Counted from the first letter of the stretch, positions 21,767 to 33,984 are shown. The stretch is 64,000 bases of DNA from Phascolarctos cinereus (GCF_002099425.1 NW_018344037.1:9757001-9821000); one strand, 5' to 3'. Made by a program: numbers and translations. Notes: generated by a model from the letters alone, not told the origin.

Positions 21767-23879
21767 AAGGAAGAAAGTCAACTTCAAAATGAATCAAATT
21801 TTATAAAAAATTTGAAAATTTCCTTAATTTGGATAACATCAACCCCTTGTGCCAGTTCCTAACAAAAAAAAATACACGTTATATCATAGCACTGTATTAA
21901 AACAATTTAAAATGCAGTTTTCTTAGCCTAGACATTTCATGCTATATTATTCCCGTTGCATGTGGTTTTGGAGAGAATTATAATGTAGTTTTTCATTTGG
22001 CTACTTGTTCTACTGTTGTGGGTTTTCAATATCAGGCTGATTCTTGTTCATTTGATATTAGACACTTATTATACTTATTCAATCTTTATAGAAGGCAACT
22101 GCAAGTTCTGATATGTTACAGTTCCGTCATTCAGATATGATCATCTCCCTCAGAGTTTATAGAAATGAGAAAACTCACACCTTGCTTTAAAAAAGGTAGA
22201 GCTTTGATTTTACCTTTTTGCTTTTTTTTTTTTAAACCATGCATGCTCTTGGCTCTCTCTTCTCTTACATACTGGTATAACAGATAACGTAGATCGAGGC
22301 CTTATTTCTCATCAGTTCTGCTGCCAAATAGAGTGACCTTCTTGCTCATCAAAATATCTGCCTTTCCTTGCTATCTCAGCTGGGCAAAGCATCAGAATGA
22401 ATCACACCAAGATATTTTATTAATCTTCCTTAGGCTGGTTTGACATTTAAGTGCAAACCTAGACTCTTAAATGGAGCCCTGGGCTATAAAATCTCATAGA
22501 AGACATTTTGTTACCTTTTTAACGAGTCCACTGTTGAACATATTTTGAGATTAATTTTGGATAGGTGAAACATTTCAGATTATAGATTTTAGAAACAGGT
22601 TATTTTAAAAGTGGTGTCTGGATTCATGTATTTGCAGAACACCAAGATTGTGTATTTTACCCAAAGTGTTAAAAACAGAAGATCTGATATTAAATATTCT
22701 CCTTGTCTATACTCAAATTGTTTGTTGTTGTTACTACTTTGTTAGTCTATATCTAATTTACTCTAAACCTTTCTTTCACATATATCCCCCTTTCCTCTTG
22801 TCTTTTTTTGGCTCTGTTACTCTTCCTTAACACCATTTCCTTGTATCCTTTTATTCCTTTTCACTAACTTTTCTTTCCATGTATTGTCTTTGAAACTCTT
22901 ATTTTCTTCATGATTATATTCCTCTTTAATAATTGACCTGTCTCTACTACCCATAAATTCTTCTTTGCTGAGCAGATTTCTCTTGAGTTACCTCTCAGAC
23001 TATTATTACTATTTTTTTGTTTCATTCCTTTTTTGTATGGAAGGTATTTATAGAGAAAGAATAATCATCTAAAATAAGGAAACATAGCTGCTAATCCTGG
23101 AGCTGTCATTTTTTTTTTTTTAACACTGTAGCCTTGGCCAGGTCATTACTTCTTATTTGGAAAAAAAAAAAAAGGACTATTGAGCTAGATCTGAGTTTCC
23201 AGAAAACAAATACTGTTACAGAACTGAATGGGAAATAGGAAGGGAGGAGTAATGTGAGGAGAACATAAAATGGGTATAAGCAAGTTCATAGGCTTTGAAG
23301 GAGGGACTGGGAACTGAAGATTAGAAAATCTGAGGTAAGAGAAACAATGCAGGGAGATTTGGAAGAACACAAAACAAAATGGCTTTATAGGCTTTTAATA
23401 TGTTATAATTAGAAAGATGTTTGCAGGAGTGTACTGGAGCCAGCTTGTACCAGCTTGGGAGAGAAAATTGATTGTTAATTTTCGCTATTAGCATTTAAAA
23501 TTTGGAAATCAGCAAGTGCTACAAATAAAGGCTTGATTTATTGTTTTATGGATTGGTGCCTTAAGAAAGTGATGGAGAAAATGAAAATGAATAAGAAGTT
23601 CAAAAGTTTGTCATACTTTTGTTTTTAGTTTTTAGAGAACTCAATATAAAGCATAATCATGAGTGTTGGTAAAAATTTGGCATAGATTATTGGTGGTTGG
23701 AAACTTTTGAACTTAGATCCCTCTTGGCTTTATAATTCCACAATTCAATAGCTTCCAAAATCTATTCCTGTAGCCACCCACATACAACTCAGAGAGGACT
23801 TTCAGGTGAGGGACTATTGGAATATCACCCACACAGATCCCATTGTAACATTCCCTTCCCAACATTGAAACCTAGACAC
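21767..23879. other. No recognised feature
   Basis: Long AT-rich stretch with T-runs (22225, 23110) and an A-run (23161). Pyrimidine-rich sequence near 22700-22900 could be old L2 or L1 but is not callable. No coding exon seen. Confidence 0.4.
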
Positions 23880-23945
23880 TGTCTAATTGACAAAATTTAC
23901 TAAGCACCTACAATGTTTGGAACACAGTGCTAGATGCATAGTTTA
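23880..23945 (-). repeat. L2 LINE 3' tail fragment
   Basis: 'ttactaagcacctacaatgt' and 'ggaacacagtgctagatgca': reversed L2 end. Confidence 0.6.
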
Positions 23946-23949
23946 GATA

Positions 23950-24480
23950 AGGCAGGGGTAGTGGGGTCTTCAGGGAGGACTAGCACTGTGCTGTGAGGAC
24001 TTGACAAGTCCTTTTCAGGGATATTAATCCTCCTCTGGTGTCTGCCTTTCACCCAACTTCCAAGAAACTCTAACATGTACAGCAGCCATACCCCGATAAA
24101 ATTCTCTCAGCAGACACCTAACCCAGTTTAAGGTTAACTGGAAGGCTTCAAAACTGTCAGTAAGTTAGGAAGAAATCTACCGCAAGCATGTGAAGGCTTT
24201 CCCTGGGGGAATAGGTGTATGAGAACAGTTTGTTCCAATGGTCATGAAGGTGGAGCTTAGAACTTAGACATCAAAGATGGTAGTCATTCACTGTATCCTG
24301 GACCATTGCCAGTCATCTTGACCTTGGTCCTGCCACTAGATTTTCATGACTCAGGAAGAGAGAGTGAGGTTGACAACTTTTCACAACTCTACCTCACTTA
24401 AATTCAATTTATATGTAAGTCAAAGTATCAGTCATGATGTCATTGGTCCTCTTCAAAAGGGAAGGACACATAACGATAGG
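23950..24480 (+). repeat. RTE-type repeat, 3' portion
   Basis: Contains 'cctctggtgtctgcctttca', 'gcatgtgaaggctttccctg', 'ttcactgtatcctggaccat', and ends 'cacttaaattcaatttatat', 'tgatgtcattggtcctcttc', 'gaaggacacataacgatag'. Its end matches the reverse complement of 30296-30411. I recognise it as a common marsupial repeat, probably the 3' region of an RTE-clade LINE or a SINE using it. The family is uncertain. Confidence 0.6.
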
Positions 24481-24644
24481 GTCTTTAGTCTTAACACCCC
24501 TTTTTTGGGGGGGCCACAGATCTAACTTGCTACAGATAATACATTTTTATCACTTAGTTTCCTGTACATGATATACTTTGTCTATATTAAACATGCCTTC
24601 ATTAAGCCTATGTAAGTGTATATAAACAACCTGTTTTTAGAGTC

Positions 24645-24870
24645 AGCTAGTTGAGTCAGTGAATAAGAGCACTGGGACTGAAATCAGAAAGGCTTGAGAT
24701 GAAAATCGGCCTCTGACACTGACTAGTTTCATGACCTTGGGCAAGTCACTTAATTTTTATTTGCCTCAGTTTCCCCTATTGTAAAGTAAGGCTAATAATA
24801 GCATCTACCTTACAAGGTTATCCTGAAGGCAAATTGAGATAACAGGTTGATATAAAAATACTTTACTTGA
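24645..24870 (+). repeat. MIR-family SINE
   Basis: 'gtgaataagagcactgggac', 'tgaccttgggcaagtcactt', 'tatttgcctcagtttcccct', 'ttacaaggttatcctgaagg', 'aaaatactttacttg'. Confidence 0.8.
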
Positions 24871-26459
24871 AGTCATCATTTAATATGCTTATTCCCTCCC
24901 TGCCTTATTCCTTCTAATTCACAGAGTTACAGTGGGGTGGGGTGGAGAGTTGTGTTGTAAACTCTGCAATGCCATAAAAATATTAGCTATGATTACTGTT
25001 ATCTAGCTGTGTAAAGTGGGATCAGGCATGATTTAGCTATATTCACTGAAATCTGGATAATGTGAAGAAATGCCTCAGAACTCTTCCCTTAAAAAGTATC
25101 AGTGGTTTCAGAAGCATCCTAGTGTATGAATTCATAGAAGGGTACTTCTTTGACTTACATGTTATTCCTGGATGATAAGCACTTTGCTCTAATTGAGGGC
25201 ATGGAGAGGACCCCTAGCACAATCTACACTTTATAACAAAACTATCTAGATAAACAGGCTGGATGAATGAGTTTGCAAGTACTGTATATAAAATTTCACA
25301 TGAGACAAAAGGAGCCTATATAAGCTTATGATTTAGGAAAATATGCCCCCAGTATATCACTTCAACTTAGATAATAAAATTGAAATATGAAGGGACAGTG
25401 CTATTACAACTCATAATAAGATATAGCAAATCTCTTATTAATACAAATGTGAAAAACATTGATCTGTTTCCATACCCTGAGCAAAACAACAACAGTAATG
25501 GACAAGGACTTATCTATTTGTCTTTGTATCCATGAACCAGTGTTCAGCCAGCACACCTGCTATTAGTAATGTCCAAGAAGGAGGCATATTTTTTCCTACC
25601 TGCAATTTCCTGAACAGCCATAACCTTAGCCCACTTGTGAAGGAGTTTTCTTATAAAATTTATGTACAAGAAACTACTACAGAAAGTTGCTCTGACTGCT
25701 TACTGGTTACCAGAGTGTTACTGTTTATCAATTTTACCTCCCTTCAGGTAAATGACTTAGAAAAAAAGAAACAACTTAAATACTTTCTTCTACCTATTAG
25801 CTATTTTCAGGGAAAGGTGTCTACCGACTCTTCTCATCGTTGACATAGTACAATATGCATAGATCTCTGCTTTTTCTCCTCTCTAAACTGCTGTGTAAAG
25901 AGTAAATGAAAATGACAATGGAAGATGGAACTGAAGCATATAAGGTGATGTCCTAAGTCTTCATCCAAATGATGCTTTTAGTTTTGGTAACTAACATTTT
26001 TACCTGTAAGTTATAACTTAATTGTGGTTTCCTTCATTTTTTCCCTAAAAATTAAACTAACAATCTGGTAAATTTAATGTATCATGAGGTTATATTCATT
26101 ATTTGAACTAAAATTATTTTGACCTCAGAATTAGAACTTTGATGTATTAGTTTTTTAGTACCCTTAGGTAACCAGGTTACACAAGGTTGAGAATTGTGCT
26201 CATGGACATATTACTTTTCGTCAACTGCCCAACATAGAAGATTTCTGCTCCACCCTACACCTTATAACCCTATATCAGCTCAATAATGTACCTTGTCTCC
26301 TCCCCCTCCTCATTTCCATTGCTACCATTTCACCTAGAATATTATATTAACTTCATAACGCTAACATCTTCCCCTTCCAAAACATTGACCTGGTCCTTCA
26401 GCAAACTTTCATGGGTTCCATAACTATTGAACAAAGTTGAAACTCCTTTGCCTATTAGT
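24871..26459. other. No recognised feature
   Basis: A GGGTGG-rich patch near 24930 and a cluster of short open frames (25532-25843, 103 codons) without recognisable motifs. No named repeat. Confidence 0.4.
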
Positions 26460-26576
26460 GTAGGTGTGGCTCTAAAGCCTAGCATTCTCTCTTAGTTCAG
26501 GTTCAATATTGGAAGGAAATGAAGCAGTTGTAGGCTTAGCTCTAAAGCCAGCAATCTCTTATTTCAGGATCAATAT
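26460..26576 (+). repeat. Short tandem duplication (~70-bp period)
   Basis: Unit 1 (26460-26511): 'gtaggtgtggctctaaagcc', 'agcattctctcttag', 'ttcaatatt'. Unit 2 (26530-26576): 'gtaggcttagctctaaagcc', 'agcaatctcttatt', 'atcaatat'. The copies differ at several positions, so the duplication is old. Confidence 0.8.
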
Positions 26577-27475
26577 GAAATGAATGGCAAGACACTGAAC
26601 ATTAAAAAAAGAAGGCTTATTTTGTCCTACCACAGCAAGAATATATACAAGGATATAGTGGAACTTAGCTTCTCTGGAGGCAGCACCGTTCATTTCCATT
26701 TAGAAATGTACTGGTTCAGTCAGTTATCAGGGTATAACAAGTGGCATGGTTTTCAGCACCCACCAAGTCTGAAAAGATGCTTCTACCCTATTCGGACCAG
26801 GACAGCAAGCACACTCTTTTATAAAATTCTGCTGCCAGTTCTACTTTGAGCTGTTGCATACCTTGTATATTTCTTCATGGTTGTCAGCTAGTAAATCACC
26901 CAGCATTTGATTTGTCCCTGTTGTTTGAAAGTCAATGGGTTCAAACCCCTGCTTCTTCATGGGCCTCAAGCACAGTGAAATAATAAAGTTGAATCTTGGT
27001 AGGACCACATATTTCTCACCTGATTGTCCTTCCAAGTGATAAAAAAGCAGCAAAACAATAGCTCATGAAGATCCCAGAGTCTTCCTTTAACAAAAGATGT
27101 ACAAGAGTAACAAAAAAGACAAACTACACATTGACATAGTTCCATAGCACCTCCTCAGCCTAACCCCTATGCTCAGCTCTGATCAGGAAGAGCAAGTACT
27201 CCTATTATCCTGTACACTGTTGGTGGTACTCATCTTAGCTGACTTACCATCTCCTTTGTCAGGATCAAGAACCTATGAAATCCAACTCTTGTGAAGTCTT
27301 TATGTCCCGCATTGTGAATTTCTCAGGCTGGATATCTCTTTCCTCTCTCTTCTCAGTTGTAATGGGGAATCCATTAACTTAACTTTATATAATCCACACA
27401 TTGCATGTGGCTCAAGCAAGGTCTCATTCCTTCATTTTCAACACATGCACAACACATACAAAAATAGCTATTATT
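26577..27475. other. No recognised feature
   Basis: The region includes an 89-codon plus frame (26580-26849) and a 70-codon minus frame (26841-27053). Neither contains a motif I recognise. No repeat family could be named. Confidence 0.4.
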
Positions 27476-28182
27476 ATTTAATATGATGCTAGAAATGCTA
27501 GTTACAGCAGTAAGACAAGAAAAAAAGTAAGGGAATAAACATAGGTAAAGAAGAAACAAAATTATAGTCTTTTTACAGATGATATAATGCTTTATTTAGA
27601 AAGGCCTAGAGATTCAACTAAAAAACTAATTTAAAAAACTAATTGAAACAATTAACAACTTCAACGAAGTTACAGGACATAAAATAAACATATAAATCAT
27701 CAGAATTTTTATGTTTGGTATTGCCAACAAACCCCAACAGGAAGAGAAAGAAAGAAATTTCTTTTGAAATAAGTATAGAAAGTATAAAATATTCAGGCAT
27801 CTATTTGCCAACGCACACATATACACATACCTATAGGAACTATATGAATACAGTTGCAAAACACCACACAAATAAAGACAGATCTAAAAAAAATGGAAAA
27901 GTAGTAAATACTCAGGGATAGGGTGACCCAATATAGTAAAAATGACATCCTAAGTTAATTAATTAATTTGGTGCCTTACTAATAAAATTATCAAAGGAAT
28001 AATTTATAGACCTAGATAAAAATAACAAAATTTAATTGAAAGAACAAAAAGTCAAGAATCTCAAAGGAAAAAATGAGGGAGGGAGAGTGAGAAGGAAAGA
28101 GTACTGGCAAATATCACAAATCAAACTACGACAGAACATTAAAAAAAGAGAGAGAGAAGTAGGATAGTGGAATAGATTATAT

Positions 28183-28305
28183 TAGGGGTGGGGAACCTGT
28201 AGCCTCCAAGCATTTGTTCTGTGAAATTTGGATTCAATCAAAGAGCTAGAGTTGGGGACCTAGAGGGCCACACTTGGCTTCAGGGCTTCAGGTTTCCTAC
28301 CCCTG
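28183..28305. mobile_element. hAT/Charlie-like non-autonomous element
   Basis: Ends are an inverted pair, 'taggggtggggaacc' at the left and 'ggtttcctacccctg' at the right. Inside: 'atttgttctgtgaaatttgg' and 'gacctagagggccacacttg'. Candidate 8-bp flanks 'gattatat' and 'gtttagac' agree at 5 of 8 positions. It lies within L1 sequence, which resumes with 'atacaatatacagaaag'. Confidence 0.7.
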
Positions 28306-28704
28306 GTTTAGACATACAATATACAGAAAGAAAAGAACACTGTTATCTAGTGTTTCATAAACCCAAAGCTCCTAGCTATTGGGAGCAAGAGCTCAATGCT
28401 AGACAAAAAATGCTAGTTAAACTAAAACAGCTGAGTAAAAACTAGATAATGACCATGCTATCTACCAAAGTAAACTCTAAATGGATAACCTCATAAACAA
28501 ATTAAAGCAATGAAGAAATTCCATGTCAAATCTATGGTTGTGGGAAAAGTTCATGACCAAGCAAGATTTAGGATCACAGAATGTAAAATGGATGATTTTG
28601 ATCATATAAAAATGAAAAAGGATTTAGATAAAACCAAAGTAGTTAAAATTAGAAAATAAGCTGGTAAAATAAGAAAAACATATTTGAAGTACATTTCTCT
28701 TGGA

Positions 28705-29212
28705 GAAACCATTTAGGCCATTGTCTACCTCAGATTGAAGAGGGTTGAGGGTAGACGGCAGAGAGCTCCTCCCAGATTCTCTACTTAAGGAAGGGACCCA
28801 AGGAGGACATCTCATCATTTCCTACTTGAATAAAGGACTTCATCATAATAAAGACCCCCTACTTTCCATTGATGCCCTCTTGTTTCCCACCTATTTTCAG
28901 CTTCTTTTAAAAGTATTGTCTTGGGGCAGCTAGGTGGGGCAGTGAATAGAGGACATGCCCTGGAGTCAGGAGGACCTGAGTTCAAATCTGGTCTCAGACC
29001 ACACACTTGACATGTACTAGCTGTGTTGCCCTGGGCAAGTCACTTAACCCCAATTGCCTTGCCAAAACAAAACAAAAAAAAAAGGTATTTTCTTGCTCTA
29101 TTAGACTTTGAGATCCTGGAAGACGGGACTGTCTTATCTTTCTATGTATCAATAGTGCTTAGTACAATGTCTGGCACACAGTAGGTGCTTAATAAATATT
29201 TATTGACAGAGT
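28705..29212 (+). repeat. L2-tailed insertion within the L1
   Basis: L1 sequence breaks off after 'catttctcttggagaaacc' and resumes at 'taaggtctcatttctaagac'. The right part of the insert is an L2 3' end: 'ctctattagactttgagatc', 'gtctggcacacagtaggtgc', 'ttaataaatatttattgaca'. The left part (28705-28900) is not recognised. Borders are approximate. Confidence 0.55.
28923..29084 (+). mobile_element. WSINE1-type SINE
   Basis: 'gggcagctaggtggggcagt', 'tggagtcaggaggacctgag', 'cacttgacatgtactagctg', 'gcaagtcacttaaccccaat', A-rich tail. Flanked by 'gtattgtcttg' (28912-28922) and 'gtattttcttg' (29085-29095), an 11-bp duplication with one mismatch. It splits an L2 tail. Confidence 0.9.
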
Positions 29213-29290
29213 GATTCTAACTAAGGTCTCATTTCTAAGACATATATGGTACTGATTCAAATTTGTAGGATTAAGAGCCATTCCCCAATT

Positions 29291-29524
29291 GTTGTTGTTC
29301 AATCATTTCAGTGTCTGACTCTCTGTGACCGCATTTGGGGTTTTCTTGGCAAATGTTCTGGAGTGGTTTACCATTTCCTTCTCCAGCTCATTTTGCAGAT
29401 GAGGAAACTGAAGCAAACAGGTTAAGTAACTTGTCCAGGATCACATGGCTGGTTAGGACCTGAGGCTAGATTTGAATTCAGGTTTTCCTGACTCTAGTGC
29501 TCTATCCACTGCACCACCTAAGTG
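29291..29524 (-). mobile_element. Mar1-type SINE inserted in the L1
   Basis: Reverse complement from 'ttgttgttcaatcatttcag' through 'gagtggtttaccatttcctt' and 'gatgaggaaactgaagcaaa' to 'ccactgcaccacctaagtg'. Flanked by the 8-bp repeat 'ccccaatt' (29283-29290, 29525-29532). The L1 reads 'cattccccaatt...cttcaac' across it. Confidence 0.85.
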
Positions 29525-29879
29525 CCCCAATTCTTCAACTAACACATGGTCAAAAGATATGAAAAGTAATTTTTCAAAGGGAGAAATCCAAGATAAGAAT
29601 ATGAAAAATGCTCTACAAAACTAATGGAAATATGTAAATTAAAGTAACTCTGAGATTCTACTTGATACCATCAGATTGGCAAAGTTTAAAAAAATGTAAA
29701 ATGCTAGAGGGGCTGTAGGAAAACAGGTATGTTAATGCATAGTTGATGAAACTCTGAACTGGTTCAGTCATTCTGGAAAGCAATTAGGAACTATGCTCCA
29801 AAAGTTATTAAGCTGTGCATATCCTTCAAGCAATACCATTAATAGGAGAAAATACTATGAAAGACAAAAAAGCTCTTAA

Positions 29880-30095
29880 TAGATGACTAGGAATGGTACC
29901 CATGATTTCAGTGCTAGGGAGTACTCCCAAGTGAGGAAACCCACTCTACCAATGCAAATCCCTGCCTAATCAACAACGTATACTCTCACACAGCTCTCTA
30001 GAGCAATAAGAGGATAAATGACTTGCCCAGGATCACACACTAGTGTCTTTCAGAGTTGGGATTTGAACCTTTCTTACTAGATTACTAGCCTGGGA
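29880..30095 (-). repeat. CORE-SINE with long 3' module
   Basis: 'ggaatggtacccatgatttc', 'agtgaggaaacccactctac', 'caatgcaaatccctgcctaa', 'aatgacttgcccaggatcac', 'gttgggatttgaacctttct'. Same subfamily as 4893-5110. Confidence 0.65.
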
Positions 30096-30295
30096 ATATT
30101 ATTTCCCCAATGAGGAGGACCCCAGTGAAATTACGGGTTTAGTTCCTATCTGCTATTGACTGAAATAAATATTTCTGCTTATTGTTTAATGAATATGTGA
30201 AAAGACATAGTTTTTTACTAAACATTGCTTCTGATCTCTCATGAGAGGGTTTTCCAGAATATTACTAATAGGAAAGCTTTCGTATATTTGTCATT

Positions 30296-30411
30296 GTTGT
30301 TGTTATTGTTTGCCCTTCATTCTCGAATCAGACCAATGACATCACAAGGGTGATGTCTTGACTTAGGCATGAATTGTATTTAAGTGAGGCAGAACTACTG
30401 GACCGGAAAGT
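30296..30411 (-). repeat. RTE-type repeat, 3' end
   Basis: 'ttgttgttgttattgtttgc', 'ccttcattctcgaatcagac', 'caatgacatcacaagggtga', 'atttaagtgaggcagaacta': reverse complement of the end of 23950-24480, with the (TTG)n typical of an RTE-type tail. Confidence 0.65.
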
Positions 30412-30439
30412 AATAACTAAATAAATACAACAGTCTCTG

Positions 30440-30925
30440 TGTACTCTGTCCTGATCACACTACATTTAGAACACTGTTTTTGGTTCTGAGAACCAAACTT
30501 TAGGAATGACTTTCATAAAATGGTGATTATCCAGAGAAGGAAATTTAGGATGATTAAGGGCTTCAGTTCTATGAACATCATTTAAAAAGGGTAGGGGTTT
30601 TTGTTTATTTGTTTTCTTTTGTTTTTGTTTGTTTTCTTTTGTTTTAGTCTAGAGAATAGTTAAGGAAAACATGAGAGATGTATTTGTGTGTTTGAATATC
30701 TCGATAGAGATATTAGTTAGATTTGCTTGTCCCTAAACTTAAAGCAACAAGTGGAAATTGCAAAGAGACAAACTTAGACATAATGCACAACTTCCTAAGG
30801 AGTAGAATTACCTCAAAGTGAAATGAGCTGGGTCAGGAGTTACTGCCCTCTCTTTGATATTTTCAAGCAAAGCCTAGATAAGCACCCTTCCAACTGTGAA
30901 ATTCTTTGATTCTATGAAAAATTTC
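30440..30925 (+). repeat. CR1/L3-like LINE 3' region
   Basis: 'ttatccagagaaggaaattt', 'gatgattaagggcttcagtt', 'caagtggaaattgcaaagag', 'cttcctaaggagtagaatta', 'attttcaagcaaagcctaga', 'tgaaattctttgattctatg'. This is the ordered 3' end of an ancient CR1-clade LINE; a small gap with T-rich (TTTG)n filler sits near 30597-30645. Confidence 0.75.
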
Positions 30926-30929
30926 AATG

Positions 30930-32554
30930 CCTACATCAAACGTCAGGGCACTGTCTTCTGACAAGGCCCTACTATCTGACAATAATCTGTAAGTAAGGGT
31001 TCCTGAGGCCACATATTGGTTCAGTTTGAAAATGTAATGCTATTTATGCTTTATTTACTCGCTTGCTTATTTGTCCATTTGTTTGTTTTGTTTATTTCTA
31101 ATCTGGTTCTACTTGCATTCAGGAGTCTTATGGCGAAAGGTCAAATGCCTTTGGTGTAGGGCATTTTAACAATTTTTTTCCACTCCTCCTTTCCTTAGTT
31201 CTGCATTGATCTATCTGTGTTGTATGACGTGAAAGACCTATTTGTGGCAATGGACTGTCTTTATTTTTCCACTTAAAATAAGGGACATAATTAAGTGTTA
31301 GTGTACATAGAGAGATGACCACTACTGTTTTTTGAACTCATATTTTGTACAGAATACAGGAGATTGTGACTATAGTGATTGTAAAGGATTTAAGCACATG
31401 AAAAGATTATAATATGTCAGGTCATCCGAACACATAAAGTACATTCCTATAAATAGAACCCATACTATATTTAGTATGTATTCCAAATAAACTACATATA
31501 CACAGAAATATAAGAGACACTTTTTCGATATGTTCTTTGCAATTCTTAAATATATTTTTCAACCTATGTTAAACTTAGAATGTGTTCTAGATCATACCTA
31601 GATGAAGTCCCAGTCTAGTGATTCAGGCAGCAGGGATAGAAATGTAATGAAACATTTGTGGACCATAAAATCCAATAAAATAAATTTATTTACTTTAATA
31701 AGAGATTAAAAGGATACTTTTGCTAATTAAAAACAGATGCTACTTCCCTCCACCTTGACATTTACTATGGCAGCAATACTGGGTATGAAAAATGTCCATC
31801 AGAGCAGTGCAAATTCTATTAAACCTCCCCATGGACTGGGCTTTTTATGCTAATGATTAAGCCCTCATCCCTTGGACCAAACAAACCCATGCATCTTTCC
31901 CTTCTTAAAAGGAAATAATCCCAGGTTAAGTAAAATAGATGCCATTCCAGGTAGAGTATGTATCATCAGTAAATATTTTTTTCTTTGAAATTAATCATTA
32001 TAGTTCAATTTTTACTCTTGAATTTCATAGCAAAAATTTCAGTACTTTCATAGCAAGGATTTAACATTTTGTTGTGCTGATAATTGCATTGAAGACATAG
32101 TCTTGTCTAGTCTGGAGGATATTTATCTTACACAAAGAGCAAGAACCTAATAATATGATTTGCTAATTGTCATTTTCCTCCCTTCTGACACTGTTTAATC
32201 TTTATTCTGTAATATGTGTCAAACTATAAATTAATGCTTATAGCAGTAAAGAACAATTAAAGCAACCACGATTATCTGTCAGTTTTTAATTCATTAAACT
32301 TTGAAATTTTAATGGGTCAGCTTTTTTCATGCAAATGCTATGTCTTGGATTATAGGGTAGTCAGTACTATTGCTAAATTAAATTATTTAAATTTCATAAG
32401 CTTGCACTTAATACTAGGTGGTAAATTGAATTGGATACTAAAAGGAAACATTTCTATTCCAGGTCTACTATGAGGTCAACAATTAGTTTCTTACTACAGG
32501 GTAAAATGATTCAAGTGAACAATTTAATTCAGTTCAGCAAACATTTTTTTTGAA
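30930..32554. other. Repeat-poor stretch
   Basis: No named repeat apart from (GTTT)-rich sequence near 31060-31100. Contains TAAT-rich, homeobox-site-like sequence such as 'tatgctaatgattaa' (31847) and 'catgcaaatgctatg' (32328, an octamer-like site). Possible regulatory sequence, not demonstrated. Confidence 0.35.
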
Positions 32555-32690
32555 AATTTGTGTATCACCCCAACTTGTGTGACTTTGGGTAGGTCACAAC
32601 CTCCCTCAATTATCATTTCTTTATTTGTAAAATGAGAATTTTGAACTAGATTGCCCCAAGGTCCACTCTACCTGTAGATCAGTAATTATA
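32555..32690 (+). repeat. CORE-SINE tail (MIR3/THER1-like)
   Basis: 'ttgtgtgactttgggtaggt', 'tttctttatttgtaaaatga', 'gaactagattgccccaaggt', 'ccactctacctgtagatcag'. Confidence 0.65.
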
Positions 32691-32699
32691 ACTCGTATT

Positions 32700-33980
32700 T
32701 CCTGTTCTGAGAGATCTTAAAATCTCATTAGTGATGGAAAACATACACATGTGAAACAATAAAGTGATAAAATAATTAATAAAATTAAGTCAAACCTCAA
32801 AGGGATGTGTAAAGGAATAAGGAAAATGCACTTCTTGTTTGTTTTCTGTGAATGCTTTTGTTTTGATGATATTAAATGAAGGTGGTTAACATATAAAATT
32901 CTGTTATTTTGTATACTTTATTATTCCTCTTTTTTGATGCTTATAAAGATCTAAAGTGAATACATATGTCTGTGTATTATATAACTGTGGTCCAAATTTA
33001 GCACTATAAAATCCTAATTGAGTGAGATGAATGTGAACTAAATAATTCACAGAGAAAGTGAGACTTGAACCTTACATTTTCTGAAGAATAGGTAGTATCT
33101 ACATAGAGATCCTTTAGAGAAGGGAAGAAATTTGGAGAGACCATTGCATCAAGAAGGTATTTATGAACACATCTTATTAGGTGAATAGATCAGCTTAATG
33201 AGGTAAGTTAATATTGCAAAAATGTGTTTAAAAAATAACTTTGTATGGGTAATTTGGGAAGAGTTTAAGGGGAAAAAAATGTATACCTGTGATTTCATTG
33301 GCATATAGAACTCCCTCTATTAATGTACCCCAGTAATTGTTATGCAACTTACAGTCTCAGAGGGTTCATTGGGCTCTGGAAGGTTTCATGGTTTCTTCAC
33401 TACACTTCACAGACAAGAATTCCACTCATGTTATCCTGTCTCTAAGGCCAACCCTTTGTACATTAAATTGCACTACCTTTCTCATAAGGAAAAATACTTT
33501 CCCAATATTCTAATTTCCTCAGTTTCAGGTATTAGCTCTGTTTTTGTGGCACATGTAGGAAAGTAAGAAAGACTAAATGATGATAGCCTGGGTGGGGAAT
33601 ATTTGAAACCATTTCACAAAAGAGGTGGATTGTTCAGTTAATTGAGTTAATGTGAGTGATGGCTTGGGGTCAATGTGCAGTGGAAAACCAAATGATTTCC
33701 TTGAGTGTAGTAGAGGGTGCAAACTTGGGTGGTTAAAGAAGAAAAAGTTATTTAGGAAGGAAGTGACTGCTCAGGAATCCTGATTTGATTCTGTATGCAA
33801 TTGGGAATTATCTTTAGCTGAGAATTAATTGGTTGTAGGTGAAAGGAAAGTTAGGGATGTCTCTGGATGCCATGTAAAATATTCTGGTCCTTAAAGCTAC
33901 TCAGAATTAAACAAAAAAGAAAGCTTTTGTAAAATTGAGGCGGGTCAGATTCAGAAACTGTGAAAGGTGAAAGAAAAGTG
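32700..33980. other. No confident feature
   Basis: AT-rich. The part near 33640-33830 faintly resembles the reverse of an internal L2 segment ('gtatgcaattgggaattatc') but is too diverged to call. Confidence 0.4.
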
Positions 33981-33984
33981 ACTG

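Larger units (their letters stand above)
27478..29870 (+). mobile_element. L1 ORF2 fragment with nested insertions
   Basis: Begins inside ORF2 reverse transcriptase: the frame near 27565 reads LFTDDIMLYLERPRDSTKKL, corresponding to the L1 catalytic F-A-D-D motif (here T for A). It continues through HCYLVFHKPKAPSYWEQELN-like sequence near 28340-28400, 'atggatgattttgatcatat' (28588) and, after interruption, 'ggtctcatttctaagacata' (29225) and 'ccatcagattggcaaagttt' (29670) to about 29870. L1 sequence is interrupted by a hAT-like element (28183-28305), an L2-tailed block (about 28705-29212, itself containing WSINE1) and a Mar1 (29291-29524). Multiple stops; long dead. Confidence 0.75.

Noticed and set aside
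26580-26849. 89-codon plus-strand ORF
   Set aside because: No recognisable motif, no splice signals or homologue known to me; possibly part of an unnamed repeat.
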